Source: Myxococcota bacterium (GTDB lineage Bacteria > Myxococcota_A > UBA9160 > SMWR01). Taken from it: DNA of 54,197 bases. The position numbers were made by a program, and so were the translations under genes. The notes beneath the pieces were generated by a model. It saw only the letters and a list, made by a program, of their open reading frames with translations, had not been told where the DNA came from and did not search any database. The stretch covers positions 1 to 54,197 of the forward strand of contig JBCCEW010000034.1 of assembly GCA_039030075.1 (NCBI GenBank), in the 5' to 3' direction. This document shows, in pieces, positions 7,745-15,833 of this stretch. Position 1 is the first letter of the stretch. Each line of letters opens with the position of its first letter.

Positions 7745-8122
7745 TCAGGCCCGGCGCGCGCGCGTCTTTCGAGTCGTCTTCTTGCGGGTGGTCTTCTTGG
7801 CGCTCGTCTTTCGCGTGGCCGTCTTCTTCTTCGTCGCCTTCTTGCGGCTCGTCTTCTTCCTCGGAGCCGGCGCGACGGCCTTCTCGAGGCGCCGCAACAG
7901 GCGCGCGGTGTCCCGGCGTACGCTGGTCTCGAGCTTGCGCCAGCGCTCCTCGCGATCCTCGCGCACCTTGTCCATCTGGCGCTGCAGCGAGCGCAGGTTC
8001 GCGCGCAGGTCCTTCACGGTGTTGCGCAGATTCTTCGGCAGGCGCTTCTCGAGATCCTTGAGCCCCTCGTCGAGCGAGAGGGTCGAGCGGGTGCTGCGTC
8101 GGGTCTTCTTGCGGGCGGCCAT
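7745..8122 (-). CDS. helical protein with Lys/Arg/Ala-rich histone-H1-like tail (phasin-like)
   Basis: 125 residues in two parts. Residues about 14-88 are a charged amphipathic helical region (LDEGLKDLEKRLPKNLRNTV; heptad-like EDREERWRKLETSVRRD). Residues about 89-125 are a KKTxRKK-type tail like that of histone H1-like proteins and of the C-terminus of the PHA-granule phasin PhaF. The start ATG at 8122 lies 2 bases after the WS/DGAT stop, so the two are surely co-transcribed. By analogy with PhaF or the Rhodococcus lipid-droplet protein MLDS it may coat lipid inclusions and tether them to DNA; this is inference from context and architecture. Confidence 0.65.
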   Translation of the reverse strand: MAARKKTRRSTRSTLSLDEGLKDLEKRLPKNLRNTVKDLRANLRSLQRQMDKVREDREERWRKLETSVRRDTARLLRRLEKAVAPAPRKKTSRKKATKKKTATRKTSAKKTTRKKTTRKTRARRA

Positions 8123-8124
8123 GA

Positions 8125-9543
8125 TCAGGCGGTCTCCTCGGGGACGTCGTTGCGGAGCGGCACGGCACGGTCGATGCCCGACGCTTCCTTGAGTTCTTCC
8201 ATGGCGAGGGGAATACCATCGGCCAGATACCAGGGATCGGGCACGAGGTCCGGATCGACGGTGAAACCGAAATCGATGCGATCCATGTAGCTCAACACCG
8301 TGATGTTGAGCCCCATGCCCGGCATGATCAACGAGACGGGGTACGTGGCCTCGATGCGAGCGCCAGCCAGGTAGAGCGGTACCGGCGCCCCGGGCACGTT
8401 CGAGACCACCGCGTTCGCCGGTGCGGTCATGGACGCGGCCGTCGACGCGATGGTGCGGTAGGCGAGGTTCAAGACCGCGGGCGCCACCGTGTCGCCCATT
8501 GCCTGGATCTCTCGCGCGCGCAGCGCCGCCGTCATCTCCTTCGCATGGGCCGTGTTCTCGGAGATCTTCAAGAGGCGCTCGACCGGGTCTGCGACGTCGG
8601 TCGCCCAGCCGACCATCATGCTCGCCAGCTGGTTTCCGGGCGCCTTGTCGTCGGTGTCGCGTGTGGACACCGGCACCGACACCACCAGCTCTTCGTCGGG
8701 GAGCTCGCCCTGGGCCTCGAGATAGCGACGCACGGCCGACGAACACAGCTCGAGCACGACGTCGTTCACCTTTACGTCGTGGTGCTTCTTCATCGCGCGG
8801 ACGTCGGACAGCGAGATGGTCGTCCAGGCCACCGAACGACGCGGTCCGATGTCCGCGTTGAACGACACCTTCGGAACGCTCGCGCCGATGGACGAGTTCT
8901 TCGCGTAGGGGATCATCGCCAGCCCGCGCATCGCCGCCTGGGTGACGTAGCGCGCCACGCGCAACGGCGTGCCGAAGCTGTTCCACAGGCCCCCGAGGTA
9001 GAGCTCGAGATCGGTGGGCTCGCGTTCGCGGCGCTTCGGCTTCGCGGGCCGTCGAGCGCGCGGCGGCGGGTCGGGCTGAATGTCGCAGATGAGTTCGGCG
9101 AGTCCGATGCCCGAGACGCCATCGATCAGGCAGTGGTGCGTCTTCGTCAGGACCGCGACGCGACCCCCTTCGAGCCCCTCGATCCACCACATCTCCCACA
9201 GCGGGAGCCGACGATCGAGCTTGTGCGCGTAGAGGTCGGCGACCAGGGTGGCGAGGTCGCGCAGGCTGCCCGGCGACGGGACCGCGATCCGGTGGAGGTG
9301 GTTGCTGACGTCGAAATCCGGATCCTCGATGACGTAGGGGCGATCGATCCCGAGCGGGACCTCGCGCAGCTTCGAGGTGAACTGAGGCGTCAGGCTCAGG
9401 CGCTCGGCGCAGTGTCGCTTGAACTTCTCGAAGCCGAAATCGTCGGTGACCGGCTCCAGCACGAAGACGCCCCCGATGTGGGCGTGTGTGGTGGAGGTCT
9501 CGAGCGACAGGAAGATCGCGTCGCTGCCCGGAAGTTGTCGCAT
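8125..9543 (-). CDS. wax ester synthase/acyl-CoA:diacylglycerol acyltransferase (WS/DGAT)
   Basis: 472 residues, the usual size of the bifunctional WS/DGAT family that esterifies acyl-CoA to fatty alcohols or diacylglycerol to form storage lipids. The catalytic motif HHCLIDG is at 136-142 (HHxxxDG), with the PLWE segment 20 residues before it (114-117) and the C-terminal NAVVSNVPGAPVPLYLAGA motif present. ATG start at 9543. Divergently oriented to a second WS/DGAT gene with 170 bases between, and followed 2 bases later by the Lys-tailed phasin/histone-like gene. Confidence 0.93.
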   Translation of the reverse strand: MRQLPGSDAIFLSLETSTTHAHIGGVFVLEPVTDDFGFEKFKRHCAERLSLTPQFTSKLREVPLGIDRPYVIEDPDFDVSNHLHRIAVPSPGSLRDLATLVADLYAHKLDRRLPLWEMWWIEGLEGGRVAVLTKTHHCLIDGVSGIGLAELICDIQPDPPPRARRPAKPKRREREPTDLELYLGGLWNSFGTPLRVARYVTQAAMRGLAMIPYAKNSSIGASVPKVSFNADIGPRRSVAWTTISLSDVRAMKKHHDVKVNDVVLELCSSAVRRYLEAQGELPDEELVVSVPVSTRDTDDKAPGNQLASMMVGWATDVADPVERLLKISENTAHAKEMTAALRAREIQAMGDTVAPAVLNLAYRTIASTAASMTAPANAVVSNVPGAPVPLYLAGARIEATYPVSLIMPGMGLNITVLSYMDRIDFGFTVDPDLVPDPWYLADGIPLAMEELKEASGIDRAVPLRNDVPEETA

Positions 9544-9713
9544 GACGCGCCTCGCGGGAGGGGGGTGGGGGCCGGCTGCACAGTGTCCGGCGCCTGAGAG
9601 CCCGACACAAGGGGTGTGGCCCCGAGCCGAGCAGCCCCCCTAGAATGGCCGGGATCGCGCAATCCGCCCGCCCCGCGGCCGGCCACGCCCCTGCGCCGGG
9701 AGACACCCACGCC

Positions 9714-11192
9714 ATGCATCAGCTCTCGGGCCTCGACAACGCCTTTCTCGTGATGGAGACCGGCGGCCAGCTGGGTCATATCGCCTCGGTCTCCTTCTTC
9801 GACACGTCGGGCGCCAAGCAGGGCGACTTCTACCAGGCGATTCGGAGCACGATCGAAGAGCGCCTCCACCTGTTGCCGCCCTACCGACGCCGCCTGGTGG
9901 AGGTTCCCCTCGACCTCGACCGCCCGTACTGGATCGAAGACCCCAACTTCGACCTCGACTTCCACCTGCGACACATCGCGGTTCCGCCTCCCGGCGACGA
10001 CGGTCAGCTGGCCGAGCTGATTTCCCGCCTCCACAGCCGGGCCCTCGACCGCTCGCGTCCGCTGTGGGAGGTCTACGTGATCGAGGGGCTCGAGGGCGGG
10101 CGCGCAGCCCTGTATTCGAAGATCCACCACTGCACGGTCGACGGCGTGTCGGGTGCCGAGATGACCCAGGCGCTGCTCGACCACGTTCCGGAAGGGGACC
10201 CGGTGCCTGCGCCGAACGAAACCTGGCGGCCGGAGCCGATCCCCCCGTCGACGGAGATGCTGACACGCGGCGTGCTGGGCCTGGCCACTTCGCCAGGGCG
10301 CTTCGCGCGCACGCTCTATCGCACCGCCCGCACGCTGTGGGAGAACAACGAAGCGCTGGGCGCGGTCGCCCAGAGTACCGGCCTGGACCAGCTCCCCTTC
10401 GCCGGCGGTTGGCTGCGCACGACCGGGCCCGAGGTCGACGCCGACCGGGTCCCGCAGAATCCGGCGCCGCGGACACCCTTCAATCGCGCGATCACGCCGC
10501 ACCGGCGCTTCGCCTTCTTCTCGCTGCCGCTCGCCGACTTCAAGCGGGTGAAGAACGCCTTCGGCACCTCGCTCAACGACGCCGTGATGGCCGTGACGGG
10601 CTCGGCGCTGCGTCGGTACCTCGAGGCGCGTCACGCGTTGCCCGAGCACCCCCTCGTCGCGATGGTGCCCGTCTCCGTACGCTCGGAGAACCAGGTGCGC
10701 GACTACACCAACCGCGTCACCCAGGTGTTGGCCGAGCTGGCCACCGACGCGGAAGACCCGGTCGAGCGCCTGCGCCGCATCCACGCGGCGATGGGCGAAG
10801 CGAAGCGCATGCAACGCGCGACGCCGGCCACGCTGCTGACCGACTGGACCGAGGTCGCCACGCCGGCCCTGTTCGCGCAGGCTGCACGCATCGCCGCGCG
10901 TACGAAGATCATGGATCGGCTCAATCCGCCGTTCAACGTGATCATCTCCAACGTCCCGGGGCCGCGCGAGTCGCTCTACTGCGGCGGCTTCGAGATGGAG
11001 ACCTACTTCCCGGTGTCGGCGATCGCCGATGGACAGGGTCTCAACGTGACCGTGACCAGCTACCGCGATCACCTCGACTTCGGCCTGATCGTCTGTCGCG
11101 AGCTGGTCCCCGACGTCTGGCGCTTCAAGGAGTACTTCGCCGAGAGCCTCGAAGAGCTCGTGAAGGCGGCCGACTCCGCCGGCGGAGCCTGA
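9714..11192 (+). CDS. wax ester synthase/acyl-CoA:diacylglycerol acyltransferase (WS/DGAT), second paralogue
   Basis: 492 residues from ATG 9714, chosen because the family begins at this point (MHQLSGLDNAFLVMET) and GGGAG lies at 9698-9702; the upstream in-frame Ala/Pro extension is not family-like. The active-site motif HHCTVDG is at 138-144, with PLWE at 116-119 and FNVIISNVPGPRESLYCGG near the C-terminus. It is clearly diverged from the neighbouring paralogue, which suggests different substrate preferences. A serine hydrolase gene follows 10 bases after the stop. Confidence 0.93.
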   Translation: MHQLSGLDNAFLVMETGGQLGHIASVSFFDTSGAKQGDFYQAIRSTIEERLHLLPPYRRRLVEVPLDLDRPYWIEDPNFDLDFHLRHIAVPPPGDDGQLAELISRLHSRALDRSRPLWEVYVIEGLEGGRAALYSKIHHCTVDGVSGAEMTQALLDHVPEGDPVPAPNETWRPEPIPPSTEMLTRGVLGLATSPGRFARTLYRTARTLWENNEALGAVAQSTGLDQLPFAGGWLRTTGPEVDADRVPQNPAPRTPFNRAITPHRRFAFFSLPLADFKRVKNAFGTSLNDAVMAVTGSALRRYLEARHALPEHPLVAMVPVSVRSENQVRDYTNRVTQVLAELATDAEDPVERLRRIHAAMGEAKRMQRATPATLLTDWTEVATPALFAQAARIAARTKIMDRLNPPFNVIISNVPGPRESLYCGGFEMETYFPVSAIADGQGLNVTVTSYRDHLDFGLIVCRELVPDVWRFKEYFAESLEELVKAADSAGGA

Positions 11193-11202
11193 CCGAAGCC
11201 CG

Positions 11203-12429
11203 ATGCTCGAAGGTCATCTCCACCCCGATTTCGCGGGCGTTGCCCGGGCGCTGGTGCGCATCCTGCCGCGCAAGGGCCCTGGTGGTGCCGCGGTCTGCGT
11301 CTATCACCGCGGCGAGAAGGTCGTCGACGTCTGGGGCGGCACGCGCAACGCGGCCGGCGACCCCTGGGAGTCCGACACGCTGAGCGTCTCGTTCTCCACG
11401 ACCAAGGGCGTGGCCTCGACGCTGCTGCACCTCTATGCCGATCGCGGTGAGATCGACTACGACGCCAGGGTCACCCACTACTGGCCCGAGTTCGGCCAGA
11501 ACGGGAAGGGCGAGGTCACCGTCCGCCAGCTGCTCTGCCACGAGGCGGGCCTGTATGCGATCGACGACTACGTCGACGACGCGGCCGAGATGCTCGACTG
11601 GGAGCGGATGATCGAGCGGATCTCCGCGGCTCAGCCGCGCCACGCGCCCGGCGAGGCCCACGGCTATCACGCCCTGTCGTATGGCTGGCTTGCTGGCGAG
11701 GTCGTGCGTCGGGTGGCGGGCATGAAGCCCTTTGCCGAGCTGCTCGCCAACGAGCTCGCTGGACCGCTCGAGCTCGACGGTCTCTACTGCGGGGTGCCGG
11801 CCGATCAGCAGCACCGCTGCGCCGACCTGCTCGCGCCGACGTTCGAAGGCACGCCCGAGCGACGCAAGCGACGCGCCGAGAAGATCCGCGAGAACGCCGA
11901 GCGTTGGCAGCGCCGCCTCGAGAAGCTGCGCGTCGCCTACGACCCGCGCGATTCGGTCGCCGCTTTGGCGCCGTCGGGCATGGAACGCTTCGAGTTCAAC
12001 GGGGAGGCGCTGCGCTCCGCGTCGATCCCGGCGGCGAACGGCATGTTCACGGCGCGGTCTCTGGCGCGGCTCTACGCCTGCCTCGCTGGGGGCGGCCAGC
12101 TCGATGACGTCGCCCTGCTCTCTCCCGACACGATCGCCGCTGCGTCGCGCGTGCAGAACACGGGCGTGGGCCGCGTGATCCCGGTCTCGATGCGCTGGCG
12201 CCTCGGCTACCACCGGGTGTTCGCGGTCGGGGCGTCGGCCCCGCGCGGCTTCGGCCACTTCGGCTTCGGCGGCTCGGGCGGCTGGGCCGATCCGGCGCGC
12301 GAACTGGCCGTCGCCCTCACGGTCAACAGCGGCGTCGGCACACCCTTCGGCGACGCGCGCATCGCCTGGATCGGCGGCGCCGCCATCCGCAGCGCCGACC
12401 GACGACGCACCGCCCTGCCCTCGGGCTAG
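11203..12429 (+). CDS. serine hydrolase of the beta-lactamase/EstB family
   Basis: 408 residues, cytoplasmic by lack of a signal peptide. The nucleophile motif SxxK is S65-T-T-K68, and the family Tyr motif occurs at GYHALSYGWL (about 154-163). A C-terminal FGHFGFGGSGGW stretch corresponds to the third active-site motif region. EstB-type members hydrolyse short-chain esters rather than beta-lactams. Placement 10 bases downstream of a WS/DGAT gene suggests a role in ester or lipid turnover, which is inference. Confidence 0.87.
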   Translation: MLEGHLHPDFAGVARALVRILPRKGPGGAAVCVYHRGEKVVDVWGGTRNAAGDPWESDTLSVSFSTTKGVASTLLHLYADRGEIDYDARVTHYWPEFGQNGKGEVTVRQLLCHEAGLYAIDDYVDDAAEMLDWERMIERISAAQPRHAPGEAHGYHALSYGWLAGEVVRRVAGMKPFAELLANELAGPLELDGLYCGVPADQQHRCADLLAPTFEGTPERRKRRAEKIRENAERWQRRLEKLRVAYDPRDSVAALAPSGMERFEFNGEALRSASIPAANGMFTARSLARLYACLAGGGQLDDVALLSPDTIAAASRVQNTGVGRVIPVSMRWRLGYHRVFAVGASAPRGFGHFGFGGSGGWADPARELAVALTVNSGVGTPFGDARIAWIGGAAIRSADRRRTALPSG

Positions 12430-12446
12430 CTCGAAGGAGACCCCCC

Positions 12447-13364
12447 ATGGAAGGAAACAAGGTTCTCGTCACCGGCCTGACCGGACAGGTGGCAGGTCCG
12501 CTCGCTCTCTGGCTCGCCGAATCGAACGAAGTCTGGGGCCTCGCGCGGTTCTCGGACCCGGCGAAGCGCGAGGCACTCGAGTCCGGCGGCGTTCGCTGCG
12601 AGACCCTCGACCTCGAGGCGGGCGACTTCTCGGACCTCCCCGACGACTTCGACTACGTGCTCCACTTCGCGGTCAGCCGGGCACCGGAGCCGGACTTCGA
12701 CCGCGATCTGCGCTCCAACGCCGAAGGCGCGGGCCTCCTGCTCGCCGCGACCCGCCCGAAGCACGCCTTCTTCCACTGCTCGACGACCGGCGTCTACGAA
12801 GCCGCGGGGCACACGGTGTTCACCGAGTCCAGCCCGCTGGGCGACAACCACCGCGTCATGATGCCGACCTACTCGATCGCGAAGATCGCGGCCGAGGCGG
12901 TCGTGCGCACCGCCGCGCGCCAATTCCAGGTGCCGACGGTGATCGCCCGCTTGAACACGCCCTATGGCAACTCGGGCGGCTGGCCTTACTTCCACCTGAT
13001 GATGATGAAGGGCGGCGTGCCGATTCCGGTACACACGGATGCCCCGAGCCGGTACACGCTCTTCCACCAGAAGGACATCCATCGCACGCTGCCCGCGCTG
13101 CTCGAGATCGCCGACGTGCCGGCCCGCATCATCAACTGGTGCGGTAGCGAACACGTGGCGATCGAAGACTGGTGCGCCTACCTCGGGGAGCTGACCGGCC
13201 TCGAACCCAAGTTCGCGCCGACAGACCAGACCCTCGAGAGCGTCATGACCGACGACAGTGAGCTGCGCAAACTGGCCGGCCCCTCCCAGGTGCCGTGGAA
13301 GCAGGGCCTGCGGGAGATGGTCGAGGCGATCGCCCCGGACCTCCTGGTCGACGCCGGCTCCTAG
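12447..13364 (+). CDS. NAD(P)-dependent epimerase/dehydratase (extended SDR)
   Basis: 305 residues. The N-terminal Rossmann motif is GLTGQVAG (about 10-17), and the catalytic pair is YSIAK with CSTTGVYEA supplying the Ser/Thr. The middle contains ARLNTPYGNSGGW, as in nucleotide-sugar epimerases/reductases. ATG 12447 is preceded by AAGGAG. It lies between a serine hydrolase and a glycosyltransferase-methyltransferase gene. Substrate is not assignable; a nucleotide-sugar or sterol/hydroxyl acyl compound are both possible. Confidence 0.85.
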   Translation: MEGNKVLVTGLTGQVAGPLALWLAESNEVWGLARFSDPAKREALESGGVRCETLDLEAGDFSDLPDDFDYVLHFAVSRAPEPDFDRDLRSNAEGAGLLLAATRPKHAFFHCSTTGVYEAAGHTVFTESSPLGDNHRVMMPTYSIAKIAAEAVVRTAARQFQVPTVIARLNTPYGNSGGWPYFHLMMMKGGVPIPVHTDAPSRYTLFHQKDIHRTLPALLEIADVPARIINWCGSEHVAIEDWCAYLGELTGLEPKFAPTDQTLESVMTDDSELRKLAGPSQVPWKQGLREMVEAIAPDLLVDAGS

Positions 13365-13417
13365 AAACGGGTCGCACGCCCCTGGCCGAGCCGCCCCGGG
13401 ACCTCCACCCTACCCGC

Positions 13418-15007
13418 GTGTCGTTCTTCACCAGGGAGCTTGCCGCGCGCTGGACCGAAGGCCCGCGCGTGGGCATCGTCTCGCCGTACGCACCCCGCAA
13501 GGGCCTGGCCACGCTCACGCGCAACATCGAGTGGGCCCTCGACGGCGCGGTCGAGGTCTTTCCGATCCGGCGCTTGAAGCGCCTCGATCAGGAGTTCGTT
13601 TCGCTGCGCGCCGAGCCCGCGCACCCGAGTCTGCGTCATCCGGGGTGCGTGCCGCGCGGAACTTCCTTGACGGACTGGCTGGCCGGGATCGATCTCCTGA
13701 TCTCCGTCGAGCGACCGGTGCCTTCGCTCTGCGCCTACGCCCGCGAACGCGGCGTGCGTACCGCCGTCGTCGCCCTGCCCGATTGGATTCCCAGCGAGCC
13801 CGAGATCCGGGTAGAGCAGCTCGCCGCAGCGGACGCCTGCGTGATCTACGGACGCACACCCGCAGAAGCACTGCAGGCCGACGGGCTCGAGAACATTCGT
13901 TGCTTTCCGCTCGCGTTGCGCGACCCGATCGAACCTCCGCGGCCCACCGGCGACACGATCACCTTCTACTTCAACATCGGTGTCGGCGGGCCCGTGGACC
14001 GTCGCCACGTGCCACTCGTACTGGACACGTTCCGGCAGGTCCTTCCCGCGCATCCTCACGCCCGGCTGCTGGTCAAGGTCCACCCCTCGGCGCACAAGCG
14101 CGTCGGCAAGATCGCTTCCTTCCATCCACAGATGCGGGTCGTCGACCGGGAGCTCCCGCGCGACGAGATGGACGCGTTGCAGCGCGAGGTCGACGTCACG
14201 CTGTTTCCGACGCGCTTCGAGGGGGTCGGCTATCCGATCCTAGAGAGCCTGCACGGGGGCGTGCCGGTGATCACCACCGATGCGGCGCCGATGAACGAGA
14301 TGGTGCGGCACGAGGAGAACGGGCTGCTCGTGTCGGGTACGCTCTCGGGCGCCTTCGGTGCGCTGATGCGCTGGGAACTCGACCCGGACCACCTGCGCCA
14401 GAGCGTCGAGCGTTGCCTGGCGGAGCCGGGCCTCGTCGACCGCCTGAAGTCGGGCACCGGGAAGGGGCGCAGCGAAGCGGCCCAACAGTTCCGCGATGCG
14501 TGGCGGCAGCTCGTGACCGAGTTCGGCCCCCGCCGACTCAACCTCGGAGCCGGCGACGACACCCACGCGGCCCGCTGGAACCTGGACATCCGCCGCTGCG
14601 CGGGCACCGACGTCGTCGCCGACGCCCACCGTCTCCCCTTCGCCGATGCCAGCCTCGACGAGGTGCTCGCCCAGGACCTCCTCGAGCACTTCCCGGGCGC
14701 CGAGACCGACGCGCTGCTCGACGAGTGGATCCGCGTGCTGCGACCGGGCGGCACCCTGCGCGTCCAGACCCCCGACATCCGGGCCCTGGCGAAGAGCCTG
14801 TTGCGGGGCCGGCTCTCGTCCGAACGCACGATCGAGTGGCTCTACGGCGGCCAGGACCACCCCTACAACTTCCACCAGACCGGCTTCGACGAAGCGCGGC
14901 TGAAGGCGCTGCTGGCCGAGCGCGGCATCGAGGACCTCCAGCGGGTCCGCAAGCGGGTGTCTTCGAAGAACGTCTGCTTCGAGGGGCGGCGCGCCCGAGG
15001 CGCCTGA
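13418..15007 (+). CDS. glycosyltransferase (GT-B) fused to a SAM-dependent methyltransferase
   Basis: 529 residues from GTG 13418; an earlier in-frame start gives a Gly/Pro/Arg-rich extension that looks non-coding. Residues about 1-360 form a GT4-like glycosyltransferase: SPYAPRKGLATLTRNIEWAL at the start and EGVGYPILESLHGGVPVITT around 267, with the Glu used for donor binding. Residues about 374-529 form a class I methyltransferase: LNLGAGDD (SAM loop), GTDVVADAHRLPF, DLLEHFPG and LRPGGTLRVQTPD. The fusion suggests that a transferred sugar or its acceptor is also methylated. Probably involved in cell-surface glycan synthesis with the SDR gene 53 bases upstream. Confidence 0.82.
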   Translation: MSFFTRELAARWTEGPRVGIVSPYAPRKGLATLTRNIEWALDGAVEVFPIRRLKRLDQEFVSLRAEPAHPSLRHPGCVPRGTSLTDWLAGIDLLISVERPVPSLCAYARERGVRTAVVALPDWIPSEPEIRVEQLAAADACVIYGRTPAEALQADGLENIRCFPLALRDPIEPPRPTGDTITFYFNIGVGGPVDRRHVPLVLDTFRQVLPAHPHARLLVKVHPSAHKRVGKIASFHPQMRVVDRELPRDEMDALQREVDVTLFPTRFEGVGYPILESLHGGVPVITTDAAPMNEMVRHEENGLLVSGTLSGAFGALMRWELDPDHLRQSVERCLAEPGLVDRLKSGTGKGRSEAAQQFRDAWRQLVTEFGPRRLNLGAGDDTHAARWNLDIRRCAGTDVVADAHRLPFADASLDEVLAQDLLEHFPGAETDALLDEWIRVLRPGGTLRVQTPDIRALAKSLLRGRLSSERTIEWLYGGQDHPYNFHQTGFDEARLKALLAERGIEDLQRVRKRVSSKNVCFEGRRARGA

Positions 15008-15110
15008 GGCCCGCGGCTCCTGCCGACCGACCTCCTCCCGGCATCCCCCCACGGGGACACCCGAGATCGCCCATTCAGTTCTACCGGGAACCGGACGATT
15101 TCCTGTGTGG

Positions 15111-15815
15111 ATGAGGGAGCGCAAGACACGTTGGCAGGCAGTGGGGCTCGTCCTGCTCGGAAGCCTGGGGACTGGCTGCGCGAATCTGCCGCCGCTCCCC
15201 CAGTTTCCTTGGCAGCGGGCGAAGACCGAGAGCGCGCAGGTCGATCCGAACGACTCGATCGATCCCGCGGTCTACGCCCGTGCCCAGGCCGAGCGCAGCG
15301 AGTTCTTCGAGCGCGAAGTCGAGCGCCTGCGCGCCGACCTTCGACAGGCCGAAGAGTCCATCGTCGCCCTCGAGTCGGGCCTGCGCGACCCGCGATCACG
15401 GGCCGATGCCGTTTCCGCGGTGGCCGAAGCGCGCATCGCGCTTGACCGCGTGCGCGAGAACGTGCCGTGGCGCGCCGAGCGCGTAAACGAAGCCGAGACC
15501 AAGCTCGCCGAAGCCAACCGCCACCTCGACGCCGGCAACGTCGGTGCCGCCGTGTTCTTCGCGTCGCGCACCCAGCGCATCACCGAGACGTTGCGCGCGG
15601 AAGCGAAGCAGGTCGCGCTCTGGGGCGATCGCCGGGTGATCGGCGGCGAGCGGGTCAACCTCCGCTCGGGCCCTTCGGCGAAGCACCGGGTGATCGAGGT
15701 GCTGCCGAAGAAGACGCCGGTCTTTCCCGAGCGGCGTTTCCAGAAGTGGACGCTGGTGCGAACGCCGGACGGGCGGATCGGTTGGGTCCACGCCTCGCTG
15801 CTCCGCAAGAGCTAG
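15111..15815 (+). CDS. lipoprotein with coiled coil and C-terminal SH3b domain
   Basis: 234 residues. A basic N-terminus and hydrophobic stretch end in a lipobox LGTGC (Cys about 23), so an outer- or inner-membrane lipoprotein. Residues about 55-165 are helical, Ala/Glu/Arg-rich and likely coiled coil. Residues about 175-232 form an SH3b domain: GERVNLRSGPSAKHRVIEVL through GRIGWVHASLL, a peptidoglycan-binding or ligand module. ATG 15111 is chosen; GTG 15105 is an in-frame alternative. It probably links the envelope to the cell wall; exact role unknown. Confidence 0.75.
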   Translation: MRERKTRWQAVGLVLLGSLGTGCANLPPLPQFPWQRAKTESAQVDPNDSIDPAVYARAQAERSEFFEREVERLRADLRQAEESIVALESGLRDPRSRADAVSAVAEARIALDRVRENVPWRAERVNEAETKLAEANRHLDAGNVGAAVFFASRTQRITETLRAEAKQVALWGDRRVIGGERVNLRSGPSAKHRVIEVLPKKTPVFPERRFQKWTLVRTPDGRIGWVHASLLRKS

Positions 15816-15833
15816 CGACGCCAGCGCCCCGGC

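Noticed and set aside
7096-12429. WS/DGAT region as a horizontally acquired island
   Set aside because: Base composition and codon use look like the neighbours, and there is no integrase, tRNA boundary or repeats.
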